Assembly (NCBI RefSeq): GCF_000615945.1
Contig: NZ_BAMO01000032.1
Location: 1-61,053 of the forward strand
Direction: 5' to 3'
Source of the DNA: Caldalkalibacillus mannanilyticus JCM 10596
GTDB taxonomy: Bacteria > Bacillota > Bacilli > Caldalkalibacillales > JCM-10596
DNA: 61,053 bases
Positions 17,430-27,167 of this stretch are shown here, piece after piece (within the stretch, counting starts at the first letter, position 1; each line of letters starts with the position of its first letter). The position numbers and the translations under genes are program-made. The notes beneath the pieces were generated by a model that had not been told where the DNA came from, did not search any database, and worked only from the letters and a program-made list of their open reading frames with translations.

Positions 17430-17798
17430 TTAGAATTGTAATCCTTCTTCACGAGCTGCATCAGCTAATGCTTTGATGCGTCCATGATATAAATAACCAC
17501 CACGGTCAAAGACGATTGATTCGTATCCTTTTTCTTTCGCACGTTTTGCTACTAATTGACCTACTTTTTGAGCTGCATCTACGTTACCACCACTTGTGAT
17601 GGAAGCGCTGATCTCTTTATCTTGAGAAGATGCAGATACTAATGTAGTTCCAGCTACATCATCGATCAATTGAGCGTAGATATGCTTAGCAGAACGGAAC
17701 ACGTTCAAACGTGGACGAGTTGCTGTACCAGTTACTGTACGACGAACACGCGCATGTCTTTTCTTACGAGCTGCATTTTTATCGCTTTTTGTAATCAT
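17430..17798 (-). CDS. rplR: 50S ribosomal protein L18
   Basis: The 122-residue protein has a basic N-terminus ([18 protein letters not shown]) that binds 5S rRNA and the conserved [13 protein letters not shown] end. It forms the central protuberance with L5 and 5S rRNA. Start MITKSD at 17798, 34 bases after rplF, before rpsE. Confidence 0.98.
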   Translation of the reverse strand: MITKSDKNAARKKRHARVRRTVTGTATRPRLNVFRSAKHIYAQLIDDVAGTTLVSASSQDKEISASITSGGNVDAAQKVGQLVAKRAKEKGYESIVFDRGGYLYHGRIKALADAAREEGLQF

Positions 17799-17832
17799 TG
17801 TCTATGATTCACTCCCTTCTTACTTAAAGAGC

Positions 17833-18372
17833 TTATTTTTTACCAGTTTTACCTTCTTTACGACGAACTCTTTCTCCCTCGTAACGAATTCCTTTTCCTT
17901 TATACGGTTCAGGTAGACGAACAGAACGAATATTAGCTGCAATGGCTCCTACTCTTTCTTTGTCAATTCCCTTTACTGTAATCTTGGTTTGAGCTGGAAC
18001 TTCGATTTCAATACCTGCTTCTGGAATGATTTCCACTGGATGTGAGTATCCAACGTTAAGCACAAGGTTTGCGCCACTTTTAGAAGCACGGTATCCAACC
18101 CCAACTAATTCAAGGTTTCTTGTGTATCCGTTTGTTACTCCTTCTACCATATTAGCCACGATAGAACGAGTTGTACCATGTAGTGAACGATGTAATTTAT
18201 TATCTGAAGGACGCTCAACTAGGATTGTATTCTCTTCAATCTTCACGATGATTTCAGAGTGAAGTTCACGAGATAATTCTCCTTTTGGTCCTTTAACTGT
18301 AATCTTATTTCCATCAAGTGTTACTGTGACTCCTTGAGGAATCTCGATTGGTTTTTTACCAATACGCGACAT
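17833..18372 (-). CDS. rplF: 50S ribosomal protein L6
   Basis: The 179-residue protein starts [15 protein letters not shown] and ends in the conserved [14 protein letters not shown] and [10 protein letters not shown], the same length as Bacillus L6. It supports the GTPase-associated region near the sarcin-ricin loop. I placed the start at ATG 18372, seven bases after GGAGGTG, rather than at the in-frame GTG nine bases upstream. Confidence 0.98.
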   Translation of the reverse strand: MSRIGKKPIEIPQGVTVTLDGNKITVKGPKGELSRELHSEIIVKIEENTILVERPSDNKLHRSLHGTTRSIVANMVEGVTNGYTRNLELVGVGYRASKSGANLVLNVGYSHPVEIIPEAGIEIEVPAQTKITVKGIDKERVGAIAANIRSVRLPEPYKGKGIRYEGERVRRKEGKTGKK

Positions 18373-18402
18373 GTGTGACACCTCCGTTTCTCTCTAAACT
18401 TA

Positions 18403-18801
18403 TTACCAAATGTAAGCTAGTACTTCTCCGCCTACTTTTTTCTGACGAGCTTCTTTATCTGTTACAACACCTTGTGACGTTGAAATTAATGCAACTCCTA
18501 GGCCACCAAGTACACGAGGTACTTCATTGTTTTTTGCATAAACGCGTAATCCTGGCTTACTAATACGTTTAAGACCAGTAATAACACGCTCGTTGTTTGA
18601 ACCATATTTTAAGAAGATACGAATGATCCCCTGTTTGTTATCATCAATAAATTCAGCGTCACGGATAAATCCTTCTTGCTTTAAGATACCAGCAATTTCT
18701 TTCTTGATATTAGAAGCAGGAACCTCTAACTTCTCGTGACGAACTGCATTTGCATTACGGATACGTGTAAGCATATCTGCTATTGGATCTGTCATTACCA
18801 T
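18403..18801 (-). CDS. rpsH: 30S ribosomal protein S8
   Basis: The 132-residue protein starts [20 protein letters not shown] and ends [15 protein letters not shown], with the [13 protein letters not shown] signature. It is a primary 16S rRNA binder and, in Escherichia coli, a translational repressor of the spc operon; whether that operates here is unknown. It is located between rpsN and rplF with AGGAGG upstream. Confidence 0.98.
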   Translation of the reverse strand: MVMTDPIADMLTRIRNANAVRHEKLEVPASNIKKEIAGILKQEGFIRDAEFIDDNKQGIIRIFLKYGSNNERVITGLKRISKPGLRVYAKNNEVPRVLGGLGVALISTSQGVVTDKEARQKKVGGEVLAYIW

Positions 18802-18829
18802 TTAATTAACCTCCTTCCTCTTGTCGGGA

Positions 18830-19015
18830 TTACCAGCTTGCTTTTTTAACTCCAGGAATTTGTCCTTTATAGGCAAGTTCACGGAAACAGATACGGCATA
18901 TTCCAAACTTACGCATGACTGAGTGCGGGCGACCACATCTTTCGCAGCGCGTATAAGCTTGAACTTTGAATTTAGGCTCACGCTTTTGCTTAGCGATCAT
19001 TGATTTTTTTGCCAC
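18830..19015 (-). CDS. rpsN: 30S ribosomal protein S14 type Z
   Basis: The 61-residue protein is the short, zinc-binding form of S14, with [20 protein letters not shown] supplying the two CxxC pairs and the RKFGICR core. Some Bacillales also carry a longer zinc-free copy elsewhere; none is in this window. It sits between rplE (14 bases upstream) and rpsH. Confidence 0.98.
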   Translation of the reverse strand: MAKKSMIAKQKREPKFKVQAYTRCERCGRPHSVMRKFGICRICFRELAYKGQIPGVKKASW

Positions 19016-19029
19016 TAAGTTTCCCTCCT

Positions 19030-19572
19030 TTATTTTTGGAATGGCATTCCTAATTCAGTTAAGAGTTGTTTACACTCTTCATCAGTTTTAGCTGTTGTTA
19101 CGATAACGATATCCATTCCGCGAACTTTATCGATTTTATCGTACTCAACCTCAGGGAAAATTAACTGTTCTTTCAAACCAAGTGTATAGTTTCCACGACC
19201 ATCAAAAGCTTTCGCAGAAATACCGCGGAAGTCACGTACGCGAGGTAAGGAAATGTTAAATAATTTGTCTAGGAAGTGATACATTCTTTCACCACGAAGA
19301 GTTACTTTAACACCAATTGGCATACCTTCACGAAGCTTAAATCCAGCGATTGATTTCTTTGCTCTTGTAATAACAGGCTTTTGCCCTGTAATTAACTCGA
19401 TATCAGCAACAGCTCCATCTAAAGCTTTTGCATTCGCTACTGCTTCACCAACACCCATGTTGATAACAACCTTCTCAACTTTAGGTACTTGCATGACAGT
19501 TGAATAGTTGAATTTTTCAGTTAAGGCTTTCACTGTTTCATTAAGATACTTTTCTTGTAATCTTGCTCCCAT
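19030..19572 (-). CDS. rplE: 50S ribosomal protein L5
   Basis: The 180-residue protein has [20 protein letters not shown], the [20 protein letters not shown] block and [20 protein letters not shown], all typical of L5, which binds 5S rRNA and contacts P-site tRNA. Its length is within one residue of Bacillus L5. It is preceded by AAAGGAGG and lies 29 bases after rplX. Confidence 0.98.
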   Translation of the reverse strand: MGARLQEKYLNETVKALTEKFNYSTVMQVPKVEKVVINMGVGEAVANAKALDGAVADIELITGQKPVITRAKKSIAGFKLREGMPIGVKVTLRGERMYHFLDKLFNISLPRVRDFRGISAKAFDGRGNYTLGLKEQLIFPEVEYDKIDKVRGMDIVIVTTAKTDEECKQLLTELGMPFQK

Positions 19573-19601
19573 TTCGAAAACGGCCTCCTTTCTTCACCTG
19601 A

Positions 19602-19913
19602 CTACTTATCTAAAGCTTCGCCAGATTTTTTTGCAATCCGAACTTTCTTACCGTTTACTTCTTTATAACCAACGCGAGTAGCATTTCCTGTTTTAGGATC
19701 TACTGGCATGACATTTGATACATGGATAGCAGCTTCTTGGTTAATGATGCCGCCTTGTGGGTTTGTTTGAGATGGTTTCGCATGTTTTTTCACCATGTTA
19801 ACTCCCTCAACTAAGACACGGTTTGCTTTAGGAAACGCTGTGATAACGCGCCCTTTTTTCCCTTTGTCTTTCCCAGAAATAACGATGACTGTATCACCTT
19901 TTTTGACGTGCAT
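19602..19913 (-). CDS. rplX: 50S ribosomal protein L24
   Basis: The 103-residue KOW-fold protein starts [20 protein letters not shown] and has [15 protein letters not shown] and [11 protein letters not shown]. It initiates 50S assembly at the exit-tunnel side. ATG 19913 is chosen over the GTG nine bases earlier, because AAGGAGGTG is well spaced for it and the length then equals Bacillus L24. Confidence 0.98.
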   Translation of the reverse strand: MHVKKGDTVIVISGKDKGKKGRVITAFPKANRVLVEGVNMVKKHAKPSQTNPQGGIINQEAAIHVSNVMPVDPKTGNATRVGYKEVNGKKVRIAKKSGEALDK

Positions 19914-19985
19914 GATTTGCACCTCCTTGTAGACCTAGTTAACTTACAATGTATAGCTTTCGTTTTGAAACATTATTGTCTTACA

Positions 19986-20354
19986 TTAGATTACTTCTGG
20001 TGCTAAGGAAACGATCTTCATGAAATCTTTCTCACGAAGTTCGCGAGCAACTGGTCCAAAGATACGAGTTCCACGTGGGCTCTTGTCATCCTTTACGATA
20101 ACCGCTGCATTCTCATCAAATTTGATATAAGAACCATCAGCACGACGTCTACCACTTGTAGAACGTACGATAACTGCTTTTACAACGTCACCCTTTTTGA
20201 CAACGCCGCCTGGTGTAGCTTGTTTCACCGAACAAACAATAATATCACCAATGTTAGCATATTTACGACCAGATCCACCAAGAACTTTAATACATAGCAA
20301 TTCTCTTGCCCCTGAATTGTCTGCTACTCTTAAACGGGATTCCGTTTGAATCAT
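19986..20354 (-). CDS. rplN: 50S ribosomal protein L14
   Basis: The 122-residue protein starts [20 protein letters not shown] and contains [20 protein letters not shown] and [20 protein letters not shown]. It lies at the subunit interface. It is full length and has a GAGGTAC ribosome-binding site. The gap to rplX is about 72 bases and to rpsQ about 79 bases, slightly looser than its neighbours, without visible regulatory sequence. Confidence 0.98.
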   Translation of the reverse strand: MIQTESRLRVADNSGARELLCIKVLGGSGRKYANIGDIIVCSVKQATPGGVVKKGDVVKAVIVRSTSGRRRADGSYIKFDENAAVIVKDDKSPRGTRIFGPVARELREKDFMKIVSLAPEVI

Positions 20355-20433
20355 TTCAAGTACCTCCTCTCAGGTCTGAAGTTCATATGAGATAATAGTG
20401 AGGCTTCACACGATGAACACTCACCTGAATTGT

Positions 20434-20697
20434 TTAGATAACTACTGCCTCTTCCACGATTTCAACTAAGCGCCAGCGCTTATCTTTTGACAATGGACGA
20501 GTTTCCATGATTTTTACAACATCGCCGATTTTAGCTTGATTGTTCTCATCATGAGCTTTGAATTTTTTTGTATATTTTACGCGTTTTCCGTATAGTGTAT
20601 GCTTTTTGTACGTTTCTACACTTACAGTAATGGTTTTATCCATTTTATCGCTAACTACTTTACCGACTTGGACTTTACGATTATTTCGTTCAGACAT
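20434..20697 (-). CDS. rpsQ: 30S ribosomal protein S17
   Basis: The 87-residue OB-fold protein has [34 protein letters not shown] and the [20 protein letters not shown] motif of S17, a primary 16S rRNA binder. It follows rpmC by 19 bases with GAAAGGAGG. Length and order are standard. Confidence 0.98.
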   Translation of the reverse strand: MSERNNRKVQVGKVVSDKMDKTITVSVETYKKHTLYGKRVKYTKKFKAHDENNQAKIGDVVKIMETRPLSKDKRWRLVEIVEEAVVI

Positions 20698-20716
20698 TGA
20701 TCATTTGCCTCCTTTC

Positions 20717-20920
20717 TTAACCGTTATTAATTCCTAGTTCTCTTTCACGCAATACTGTTTTCGCACGAGCAATACCCTTACGAATGTCACGGATACGAAC
20801 AGGGTTATCTAATTGACCGGTCGCTAATTGGAAACGGAGGTTAAAAAGTTCTTCTTTAAAAGAAGCAATTTTTTGTTCGATCTCGGCAGTGGTTAAGTTT
20901 CTAAGTTCATTAGTTTTCAT
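20717..20920 (-). CDS. rpmC: 50S ribosomal protein L29
   Basis: The 67-residue helical protein [20 protein letters not shown] has the L29 core [20 protein letters not shown]. The start ATG at 20920 lies inside the last codons of rplP (11-base overlap), so translation is coupled; an upstream in-frame start eight codons earlier would extend further into rplP and is less likely. Confidence 0.97.
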   Translation of the reverse strand: MKTNELRNLTTAEIEQKIASFKEELFNLRFQLATGQLDNPVRIRDIRKGIARAKTVLRERELGINNG

Positions 20921-21344
20921 TTGCTTCACCACCCACTTCTTCACGTTTCACAAACTTTGTTTTGATTGGTAACTTGTGAGCAGCAAGTCTCATTGCTTCA
21001 CGAGCCACATCCTCAGGTACACCAGCAAGTTCAAACATCACTTTACCTGGTTTTACAACAGCTACCCATCCTTCTGGAGCTCCTTTACCGGATCCCATAC
21101 GAACCTCTAGAGGTTTTGCTGTATATGGCTTAGATGGGAAGATCTTAATCCATACTTTACCACCACGTTTGATATAACGTGTCATGGCAATACGAGCAGC
21201 TTCAATTTGACGATTTGTGATCCAAGACGCTTCAAGCGCTTGAAGACCATATTCACCAAAAGCTACTTCCGTTCCACCTTTGGCTTTCCCTCTCATACTT
21301 CCACGATGTTCCTTACGGTGTTTTACGCGTTTAGGCATCAACAT
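20910..21344 (-). CDS. rplP: 50S ribosomal protein L16
   Basis: The 144-residue protein starts [20 protein letters not shown] and has the L16 signature blocks [20 protein letters not shown] and [19 protein letters not shown] near the A-site tRNA. Its length is the same as Bacillus L16. It begins two bases after the rpsC stop and overlaps rpmC by 11 bases. Confidence 0.98.
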   Translation of the reverse strand: MLMPKRVKHRKEHRGSMRGKAKGGTEVAFGEYGLQALEASWITNRQIEAARIAMTRYIKRGGKVWIKIFPSKPYTAKPLEVRMGSGKGAPEGWVAVVKPGKVMFELAGVPEDVAREAMRLAAHKLPIKTKFVKREEVGGEANEN

Positions 21345-21346
21345 GA

Positions 21347-22012
21347 TTATTTTCCTCCTTCCGCTTGCTTCGCTCTCTTACTCGCTGGAAGAACCTCACC
21401 ACGATAGATCCAAATTTTTACCCCGATCTTACCGAAAGTTGTGTCTGCTTCTGCAGTGCCATAGTCGATATCAGCACGTAATGTGTGAAGAGGAACAGTA
21501 CCCTCACTGTAACCTTCGCTACGAGCAATATCAGCTCCACCAAGACGTCCACTTACCATTGTCTTGATTCCTTGAGCACCTGTTCTCATAGTACGTTGAA
21601 TCGCTTGTTTCATCGCACGACGGAATGACACACGGTTTTCTAATTGACGAGCAATATTTTCAGCTACTAGCTTCGCATCTAAATCTGGTTGTTTGATTTC
21701 ATTGATGTTAATATGAACTCTTTTGTTGTCTGTTAACTCATTTAATGCTTTTCTAAGACTTTCTACTTCAGATCCACCTTTACCAATAACCATTCCAGGC
21801 TTAGCTGTGTGAATCGTTACATTTACGCGGTTTGCTGCACGCTCGATTTCAATAGTGGAAACAGCTGCATCTACTAAGCGCTTTTCAATATAGTTACGAA
21901 TCTTGATGTCTTCGTGTAGTAATTGGGCATAATCTTTTCCTGCGTACCATTTTGATTCCCAATCACGAATGATACCAACTCGAAGACCTTTAGGATTTAC
22001 TTTTTGACCCAC
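21347..22012 (-). CDS. rpsC: 30S ribosomal protein S3
   Basis: The 221-residue protein starts [20 protein letters not shown]. It has the KH-type RNA-binding domain ([18 protein letters not shown]) and the C-terminal [20 protein letters not shown] block at the mRNA entry. It begins three bases after the rplV stop and is followed tightly by rplP. Confidence 0.98.
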   Translation of the reverse strand: MGQKVNPKGLRVGIIRDWESKWYAGKDYAQLLHEDIKIRNYIEKRLVDAAVSTIEIERAANRVNVTIHTAKPGMVIGKGGSEVESLRKALNELTDNKRVHININEIKQPDLDAKLVAENIARQLENRVSFRRAMKQAIQRTMRTGAQGIKTMVSGRLGGADIARSEGYSEGTVPLHTLRADIDYGTAEADTTFGKIGVKIWIYRGEVLPASKRAKQAEGGK

Positions 22013-22015
22013 GCA

Positions 22016-22356
22016 TTATCCCTCCTTTTTTTCTGATACCACTACAGTAATGTGGCTCGTACGTTTGTTGATTCTGCTAGCGCGTCCCATTGCACGAGGA
22101 CGGAATCTTTTTAATGTCGCTCCTTCGTCACAAGTGATTTGGCTTATGACAAGGCTATCTGGGTTCATTTCAAAGTTATGCTCTGCATTTGCAACAGCAG
22201 ATAATAATACTTTTTCTACGATTGGTGAAGCTCCCTTAGGAGTGTGCTTCAAAATCGCGATGCTTCGCCTACTTTTTTGCCTCGAATTAAGTCTATTACT
22301 AGACGGACCTTACGAGGAGCAATACGAACGTGTCTGGCTACAGCTTTAGCTTGCAT
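22016..22356 (-). CDS. rplV: 50S ribosomal protein L22 (one-base frameshift in the sequence)
   Basis: L22 lines part of the polypeptide exit tunnel. The true start is ATG 22356 ([20 protein letters not shown]...), behind GAGGTAC. That frame runs GKKVGEA and then stops after SRF, while the remaining frame continues [20 protein letters not shown] to the end at 22016 with the full L22 C-terminus ([20 protein letters not shown]). Restoring one A (GCATCG to GCAATCG, at about 22260) rejoins the frames as [13 protein letters not shown]. That gives 113 residues, the exact Bacillus length. An essential protein in a clean ribosomal operon makes an error in the sequence much likelier than a pseudogene. 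Confidence 0.95.
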
Positions 22357-22381
22357 GAACTGTACCTCCTCTCTATATCAA

Positions 22382-22660
22382 TTAACGTCTTGTTTTCTTA
22401 TCATCATCAACATGCCCTTTGTACGTACGAGTTGGAGCAAATTCTCCTAACTTGTGACCTACCATATCTTCATTCACGAATACTGGAACATGCTTGCGTC
22501 CATCATATACTGCAATTGTGTGTCCAATGAAATCAGGGAAGATAGTTGAACGTCTAGACCAAGTTTTAATAACCTTCTTCTCGTTCTTCTCATTCATACC
22601 TTCGATTTTTTTCATTAAGTGATCATCTACGAATGGTCCCTTTTTAAGACTACGACCCAT
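22382..22660 (-). CDS. rpsS: 30S ribosomal protein S19
   Basis: The 92-residue protein [20 protein letters not shown] has [20 protein letters not shown] and [16 protein letters not shown], the diagnostic S19 segment in the 30S head near the A-site finger. It is full length and lies between rplB (64 bases upstream) and rplV (25 bases downstream). Confidence 0.98.
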   Translation of the reverse strand: MGRSLKKGPFVDDHLMKKIEGMNEKNEKKVIKTWSRRSTIFPDFIGHTIAVYDGRKHVPVFVNEDMVGHKLGEFAPTRTYKGHVDDDKKTRR

Positions 22661-22724
22661 ATTTGTACCTCCCTTCGCAATCGGCTATCGGCCACTTAGA
22701 AAGAACCGAAAGCCAAATGAATAA

Positions 22725-23555
22725 TTATTTTTTACGACGACGTACAATGTACTTGTCAGATTGCTTATTCTTCTTACGAGTTTTGTACCCAAGAGTAGGT
22801 TTGCCCCAAGGAGACATTGGTGATTTACGTCCGATTGGTGCACGTCCTTCACCACCACCGTGTGGGTGATCAACAGGGTTCATTACAGATCCACGAACAG
22901 TTGGGCGGATACCCTTCCAACGATTACGTCCTGCTTTACCGATGTTAATTAACTCGTGATCTAGGTTACCAACTTGACCGATGGTTGCACGGCACTCTTT
23001 ACGAATCATGCGCACTTCCCCAGATTTAAGACGGATGATAACCATCTCTCCATCACGACCTAGTAATTGTGCTTCTGATCCAGCTGCGCGTACTAATTGT
23101 CCACCTTTTCCTGGTTTCATTTCGATATTATGAATCGTTGTACCAACAGGAATGTTTTCAAGAGGCAAGGCGTTCCCTCTCTTGATATCTGCATTTGGTC
23201 CAGATTCGATAACATCTCCAACTTGTAAACCATGTGGGTGTAAGATATAACGCTTTTCACCATCTGCATAGTTAATTAGTGCGATATTAGCTGAACGGTT
23301 AGGATCATACTCGATTGTAGCAACGCGTCCAGGTATACCATCCTTATTACGCTTGAAATCGATAATACGGTATTTACGTTTGTGACCGCCACCTTGGTGA
23401 CGAACAGTTAATTTACCTTGGTTATTACGTCCACCCTTGCTAGTTAATGGAGCTAAGAGTGATTTTTCCGGTTGATCTGTAGTAATTTCTTCGAATGTTG
23501 ATACAGTCATACCACGGCGACCCGGTGTGGTCGGTTTATACTTCTTAATAGCCAT
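22725..23555 (-). CDS. rplB: 50S ribosomal protein L2
   Basis: The 276-residue protein starts [20 protein letters not shown]. It has [20 protein letters not shown] in the N-terminal domain and [20 protein letters not shown] in the C-terminal loop, which carries the conserved histidine near the peptidyl transferase centre. The length is within one residue of Bacillus L2. AAAGGAGG precedes it. Confidence 0.98.
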   Translation of the reverse strand: MAIKKYKPTTPGRRGMTVSTFEEITTDQPEKSLLAPLTSKGGRNNQGKLTVRHQGGGHKRKYRIIDFKRNKDGIPGRVATIEYDPNRSANIALINYADGEKRYILHPHGLQVGDVIESGPNADIKRGNALPLENIPVGTTIHNIEMKPGKGGQLVRAAGSEAQLLGRDGEMVIIRLKSGEVRMIRKECRATIGQVGNLDHELINIGKAGRNRWKGIRPTVRGSVMNPVDHPHGGGEGRAPIGRKSPMSPWGKPTLGYKTRKKNKQSDKYIVRRRKK

Positions 23556-23581
23556 TATTATTTCCTCCTTTCACCTAAATC

Positions 23582-23872
23582 TTATACACCTTCAAAGAAA
23601 TCTAGAGGCTTGCTGTCAGCAGCTAGTTTTACGATGGCTTTCTTACGGCGAGCAGTAAAACCAGAATACTTACCAAAACGCTTAGGCTTCTTTCTAATGT
23701 TGATTGTATTTACACTTACTACATTCACATCAAAAATTTGCTCAATTGCCTTTTTGATCTCTGTTTTGTTTGTACGAACATCTACATCAAATACATATTT
23801 GTTATCAGCCATCATGTCTGTCGTACGTTCTGTAATGATAGGGCGCTTAATGATATCGCGTGGGTCCTTCAT
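23582..23872 (-). CDS. rplW: 50S ribosomal protein L23
   Basis: The 96-residue protein starts [20 protein letters not shown] and has [20 protein letters not shown]; it docks trigger factor and SRP at the exit tunnel. Its start codon shares one base with the rplD stop (TAATG), implying coupled translation, and it precedes rplB by 26 bases. Confidence 0.98.
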   Translation of the reverse strand: MKDPRDIIKRPIITERTTDMMADNKYVFDVDVRTNKTEIKKAIEQIFDVNVVSVNTINIRKKPKRFGKYSGFTARRKKAIVKLAADSKPLDFFEGV

Positions 23873-24493
23873 TATGCAAGCACCTCCTCTACCTTCGCTA
23901 CAGCATCTTTCGTAATAATTAATTGATCATGCTTAAGCACGTCAAGAACATTAATACCTTCTGCGGTAACAAATTTTACTCCAGGAATATTACGAGTAGA
24001 TAATGCTACATTATCATTGTAATCTCCTGTTACTACTAATGCTTTTCTTTCAACTTTTAGGTTAGATAGGATAGCCACCATTTCTTTTGTTTTCACTTGG
24101 TTTAATTCTAATCCTTCTAATACCTTAATTTCGTCGTTTAATACTTTTGATGACAAAGCAGATTTAATAGCTAAGCGACGAACTTTTTTAGGTAGCTTGT
24201 AAGCATAGCTACGAGGCGTCGGTCCGAACACGATTCCTCCACCAACATTGAGGGGAGCGAATAGAACCTTGACGAGCGCGACCTGTTCCTTTTTGTTTCC
24301 ATGGTTTACGACCACCACCACGCACTTCAGAACGTCCTTTTGTATCGTGTGTTCCTTGACGTAAAGACGCTTGTTGCATCACGACTGCATCATGAAGAAC
24401 ATGTGGATTTGGTTCGATTCCAAATACTGACTCAGCTAATTCGATTTCTCCAACTGTTGAGCCACTCTGGTTAAATAATGCTACTTTAGGCAT
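23872..24493 (-). CDS. rplD: 50S ribosomal protein L4 (frameshifted in the sequence)
   Basis: L4 lines the exit tunnel and nucleates 50S assembly. The N-terminal part (from [20 protein letters not shown] to [11 protein letters not shown]) and C-terminal part ([20 protein letters not shown] to the end) are both excellent L4 but in different frames. At 24244-24247 only four bases stand where two codons (Trp-Arg in other L4 proteins) are expected, a net loss of two bases. Restoring them gives 207 residues, the Bacillus length, with the conserved SPQWRGGG loop. The break is almost certainly an error, because L4 is essential and no second copy is seen here. Confidence 0.95.
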
Positions 24494-24516
24494 AGCGAAT
24501 CCTCCTTTCCTGTTCC

Positions 24517-25146
24517 TTATTGAGTCTTAACAGATGATTTTACAGAAACGAAACTGTTTTTCGCACCTGGAATTGCACCTTTGATTAAGAGTAGATTGCG
24601 ATCTGTATCTACTTTTACTACTTCAAGACGTTGGATTGTTACTTGCTCTCCACCCATACGACCTGGTAATGGTTTTCCTTTGAAAACACGAGCAGCATCT
24701 ACAGCACCCATTGAACCAGGGCGACGGTGGTAACGAGAACCGTGTGACATTGGTCCGCGAGATTGTCCGTGGCGCTTAATGGAACCTGCAAATCCTTTTC
24801 CTTTTGTAGTACCTGTTACATCAACAAATTCTCCAGCAGCAAATAAGTCTGCTTTGACTTCTTGACCAACTTCATATCCGTTAAGTTCTACTCCACGGAC
24901 TTCTTTTACGTAGCGCTTAGGCGCAGTGTTTGCTTTTTTGGCATGCCCTTGCTCAGGTTTGTTTGTACGTTGAACCTTTTTATCCGCATATCCGATTTGG
25001 ATTGCTTCGTAGCCGTCAGTTTCAACAGTCTTCTTTTGAAGAACAACGTTAGAACCCACCTCTACTACAGTAACAGGAACAACAATACCGTTTTCCCCGA
25101 ACACTTGTGTCATACCTAACTTTTTACCTAAGATTCCTTTGGTCAT
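24517..25146 (-). CDS. rplC: 50S ribosomal protein L3
   Basis: The 209-residue protein starts [20 protein letters not shown] and has [20 protein letters not shown] plus [20 protein letters not shown]3 reaches the peptidyl transferase centre. ATG 25146 is chosen; AGGAGGTG lies upstream and the length then equals Bacillus L3, while the frame is open for three more codons. Confidence 0.98.
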   Translation of the reverse strand: MTKGILGKKLGMTQVFGENGIVVPVTVVEVGSNVVLQKKTVETDGYEAIQIGYADKKVQRTNKPEQGHAKKANTAPKRYVKEVRGVELNGYEVGQEVKADLFAAGEFVDVTGTTKGKGFAGSIKRHGQSRGPMSHGSRYHRRPGSMGAVDAARVFKGKPLPGRMGGEQVTIQRLEVVKVDTDRNLLLIKGAIPGAKNSFVSVKSSVKTQ

Positions 25147-25214
25147 GAAAGTCACCTCCTATAAAATAATTGTTTTTTGCCATTTATCCATAAAATTGTT
25201 TTCTTCTATATAAA

Positions 25215-25653
<439 letters not shown>

Positions 25654-25659
25654 GACTAT

Positions 25660-25688
25660 ATTTTATCTAATTTAGCGTATAATTGCAA
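25660..25688 (-). promoter_or_regulatory. Sigma-A promoter of the S10 operon
   Basis: On the minus strand TTGCAA (25683-25688), 17 bases, TAAAAT (25660-25665). It lies downstream of the tuf terminator and drives rpsJ and probably the whole S10-spc-alpha block, since no terminator is seen until after rplQ. Confidence 0.7.
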
Positions 25689-25769
25689 GTGATAAATATA
25701 GAAAGTTAAATAGGCACTAGAACATAATATACTATTTGAGCAGATTTTGCAAGCCAATCCTTGATTTAA

Positions 25770-25805
25770 AAAGAAAAGAAGCACTCATTTTCATGAGTAC
25801 TTCCT
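25770..25805 (-). terminator. Terminator after tuf
   Basis: On the minus strand GAAGTACTCA and TGAGTGCTTC pair (one mismatch) around a short loop and are followed by TTTCTTTTT. It separates the str operon (rpsL-rpsG-fusA-tuf) from the S10 operon. Confidence 0.85.
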
Positions 25806-25836
25806 TTTTCTATGTGTCGTTGTATAACTAGTATGA

Positions 25837-27030
25837 TTAGTCAGCTAAGATTTTAGCTACTGCACCAGCACCAACTGTACGTCCACCTTCACGAATAGCG
25901 AAACGAGTTCCCTCTTCGATCGCGATTGGAGCGATAAGTTCAACTGTCATTTCGATGTTGTCCCCAGGCATAACCATTTCAACTCCCTCAGGAAGTTTGA
26001 TGATTCCTGTTACGTCAGTTGTACGGAAGTAGAACTGTGGACGGTAGTTTGAGAAGAATGGAGTGTGACGTCCACCCTCTTCTTTACTTAATACGTAGAT
26101 TTGGCAAGTAAAAGTTGTATGAGCTTTTACAGTACCTGGCTTGATTAGAACTTGACCACGTTGGATGTCTTCACGGTTAACTCCACGAAGAAGTGCACCA
26201 ATGTTATCTCCAGCTTGAGCTTGGTCTAATAATTTACGGAACATTTCTACTCCAGTACACGTAGATTGTGCAGGCTCTTCAGTTAATCCTAAGATTTCGA
26301 TAGGATCTCCAACTTTGATCACTCCACGCTCAACACGACCAGTAGCAACTGTACCACGACCAGTGATTGAGAATACGTCCTCAACTGGCATTAAGAAAGG
26401 TTTTTCAGTATCACGCTCTGGAGTTGGGATGTACTCATCAACTGCAGCCATTAATTCATGAATTCTTTGAGCCCACTCACCATTAGGATCTTCTAATGCT
26501 TTAAGAGCAGAACCTTTGATTACAGGAATGTCATCTCCAGGGAACTCATATTCAGATAATAGATCACGAACTTCCATTTCTACTAATTCTAGTAGCTCTT
26601 CGTCGTCTACCATGTCACATTTGTTTAAGAATACAACAATGTGAGGTACACCTACCTGACGAGATAAAAGGATGTGCTCACGAGTTTGTGGCATTGGACC
26701 GTCAGAAGCAGATACAACTAAGATCGCTCCGTCCATTTGAGCAGCACCAGTGATCATGTTTTTAACATAGTCAGCATGTCCTGGGCAGTCAACGTGTGCA
26801 TAGTGACGGTTGTCAGTTTCATACTCAACGTGTGCAGTAGAGATTGTAATTCCACGCTCACGCTCTTCAGGAGCACCATCGATTTGATCGTATGCTCTTG
26901 CTTCTGCTTTACCTTGAGTTGCTAATACAGAAGTAATAGCAGCAGTTAAAGTTGTTTTACCGTGGTCAACGTGACCAATTGTTCCAATGTTAGCATGCGG
27001 CTTCGTACGTTCGAATTTAGCTTTAGCCAT
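25837..27030 (-). CDS. tuf: Elongation factor Tu
   Basis: The 397-residue GTPase delivers aminoacyl-tRNA. The G motifs are GHVDHGKTT (about 19-27), DCPGHADYV (about 81-89) and NKCDMVDD (about 136-143); effector-region RGITIS and the beta-barrel domains II and III follow. It is full length, last in the str operon, with AAGGAGG before the start. A 9-bp stem (27077-27127) with a long loop lies in the fusA-tuf spacer. Coding composition is smooth, without signs of disruption. Confidence 0.99.
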   Translation of the reverse strand: MAKAKFERTKPHANIGTIGHVDHGKTTLTAAITSVLATQGKAEARAYDQIDGAPEERERGITISTAHVEYETDNRHYAHVDCPGHADYVKNMITGAAQMDGAILVVSASDGPMPQTREHILLSRQVGVPHIVVFLNKCDMVDDEELLELVEMEVRDLLSEYEFPGDDIPVIKGSALKALEDPNGEWAQRIHELMAAVDEYIPTPERDTEKPFLMPVEDVFSITGRGTVATGRVERGVIKVGDPIEILGLTEEPAQSTCTGVEMFRKLLDQAQAGDNIGALLRGVNREDIQRGQVLIKPGTVKAHTTFTCQIYVLSKEEGGRHTPFFSNYRPQFYFRTTDVTGIIKLPEGVEMVMPGDNIEMTVELIAPIAIEEGTRFAIREGGRTVGAGAVAKILAD

Positions 27031-27076
27031 TATTCATTTCCTCCTTGAATATAAGAGAATTAATTTTTTTATTGAT

Positions 27077-27127
27077 AAGTAAGGACCCTTTTTCCATATT
27101 TACATATATAAAAATGAATCCTTACTT
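27077..27127 (-). repeat. Inverted repeat in the fusA-tuf spacer
   Basis: AAGTAAGGA (27077-27085) pairs perfectly with TCCTTACTT (27119-27127) across a 33-base AT-rich loop. The hairpin ends about 45 bases before the tuf start. It lacks a T-tract, so it may be an RNA-stability or processing element rather than a terminator. Confidence 0.55.
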
Positions 27128-27167
27128 AGCTTACAACATTCATGTACAAAAAACAATATATTGGAAA

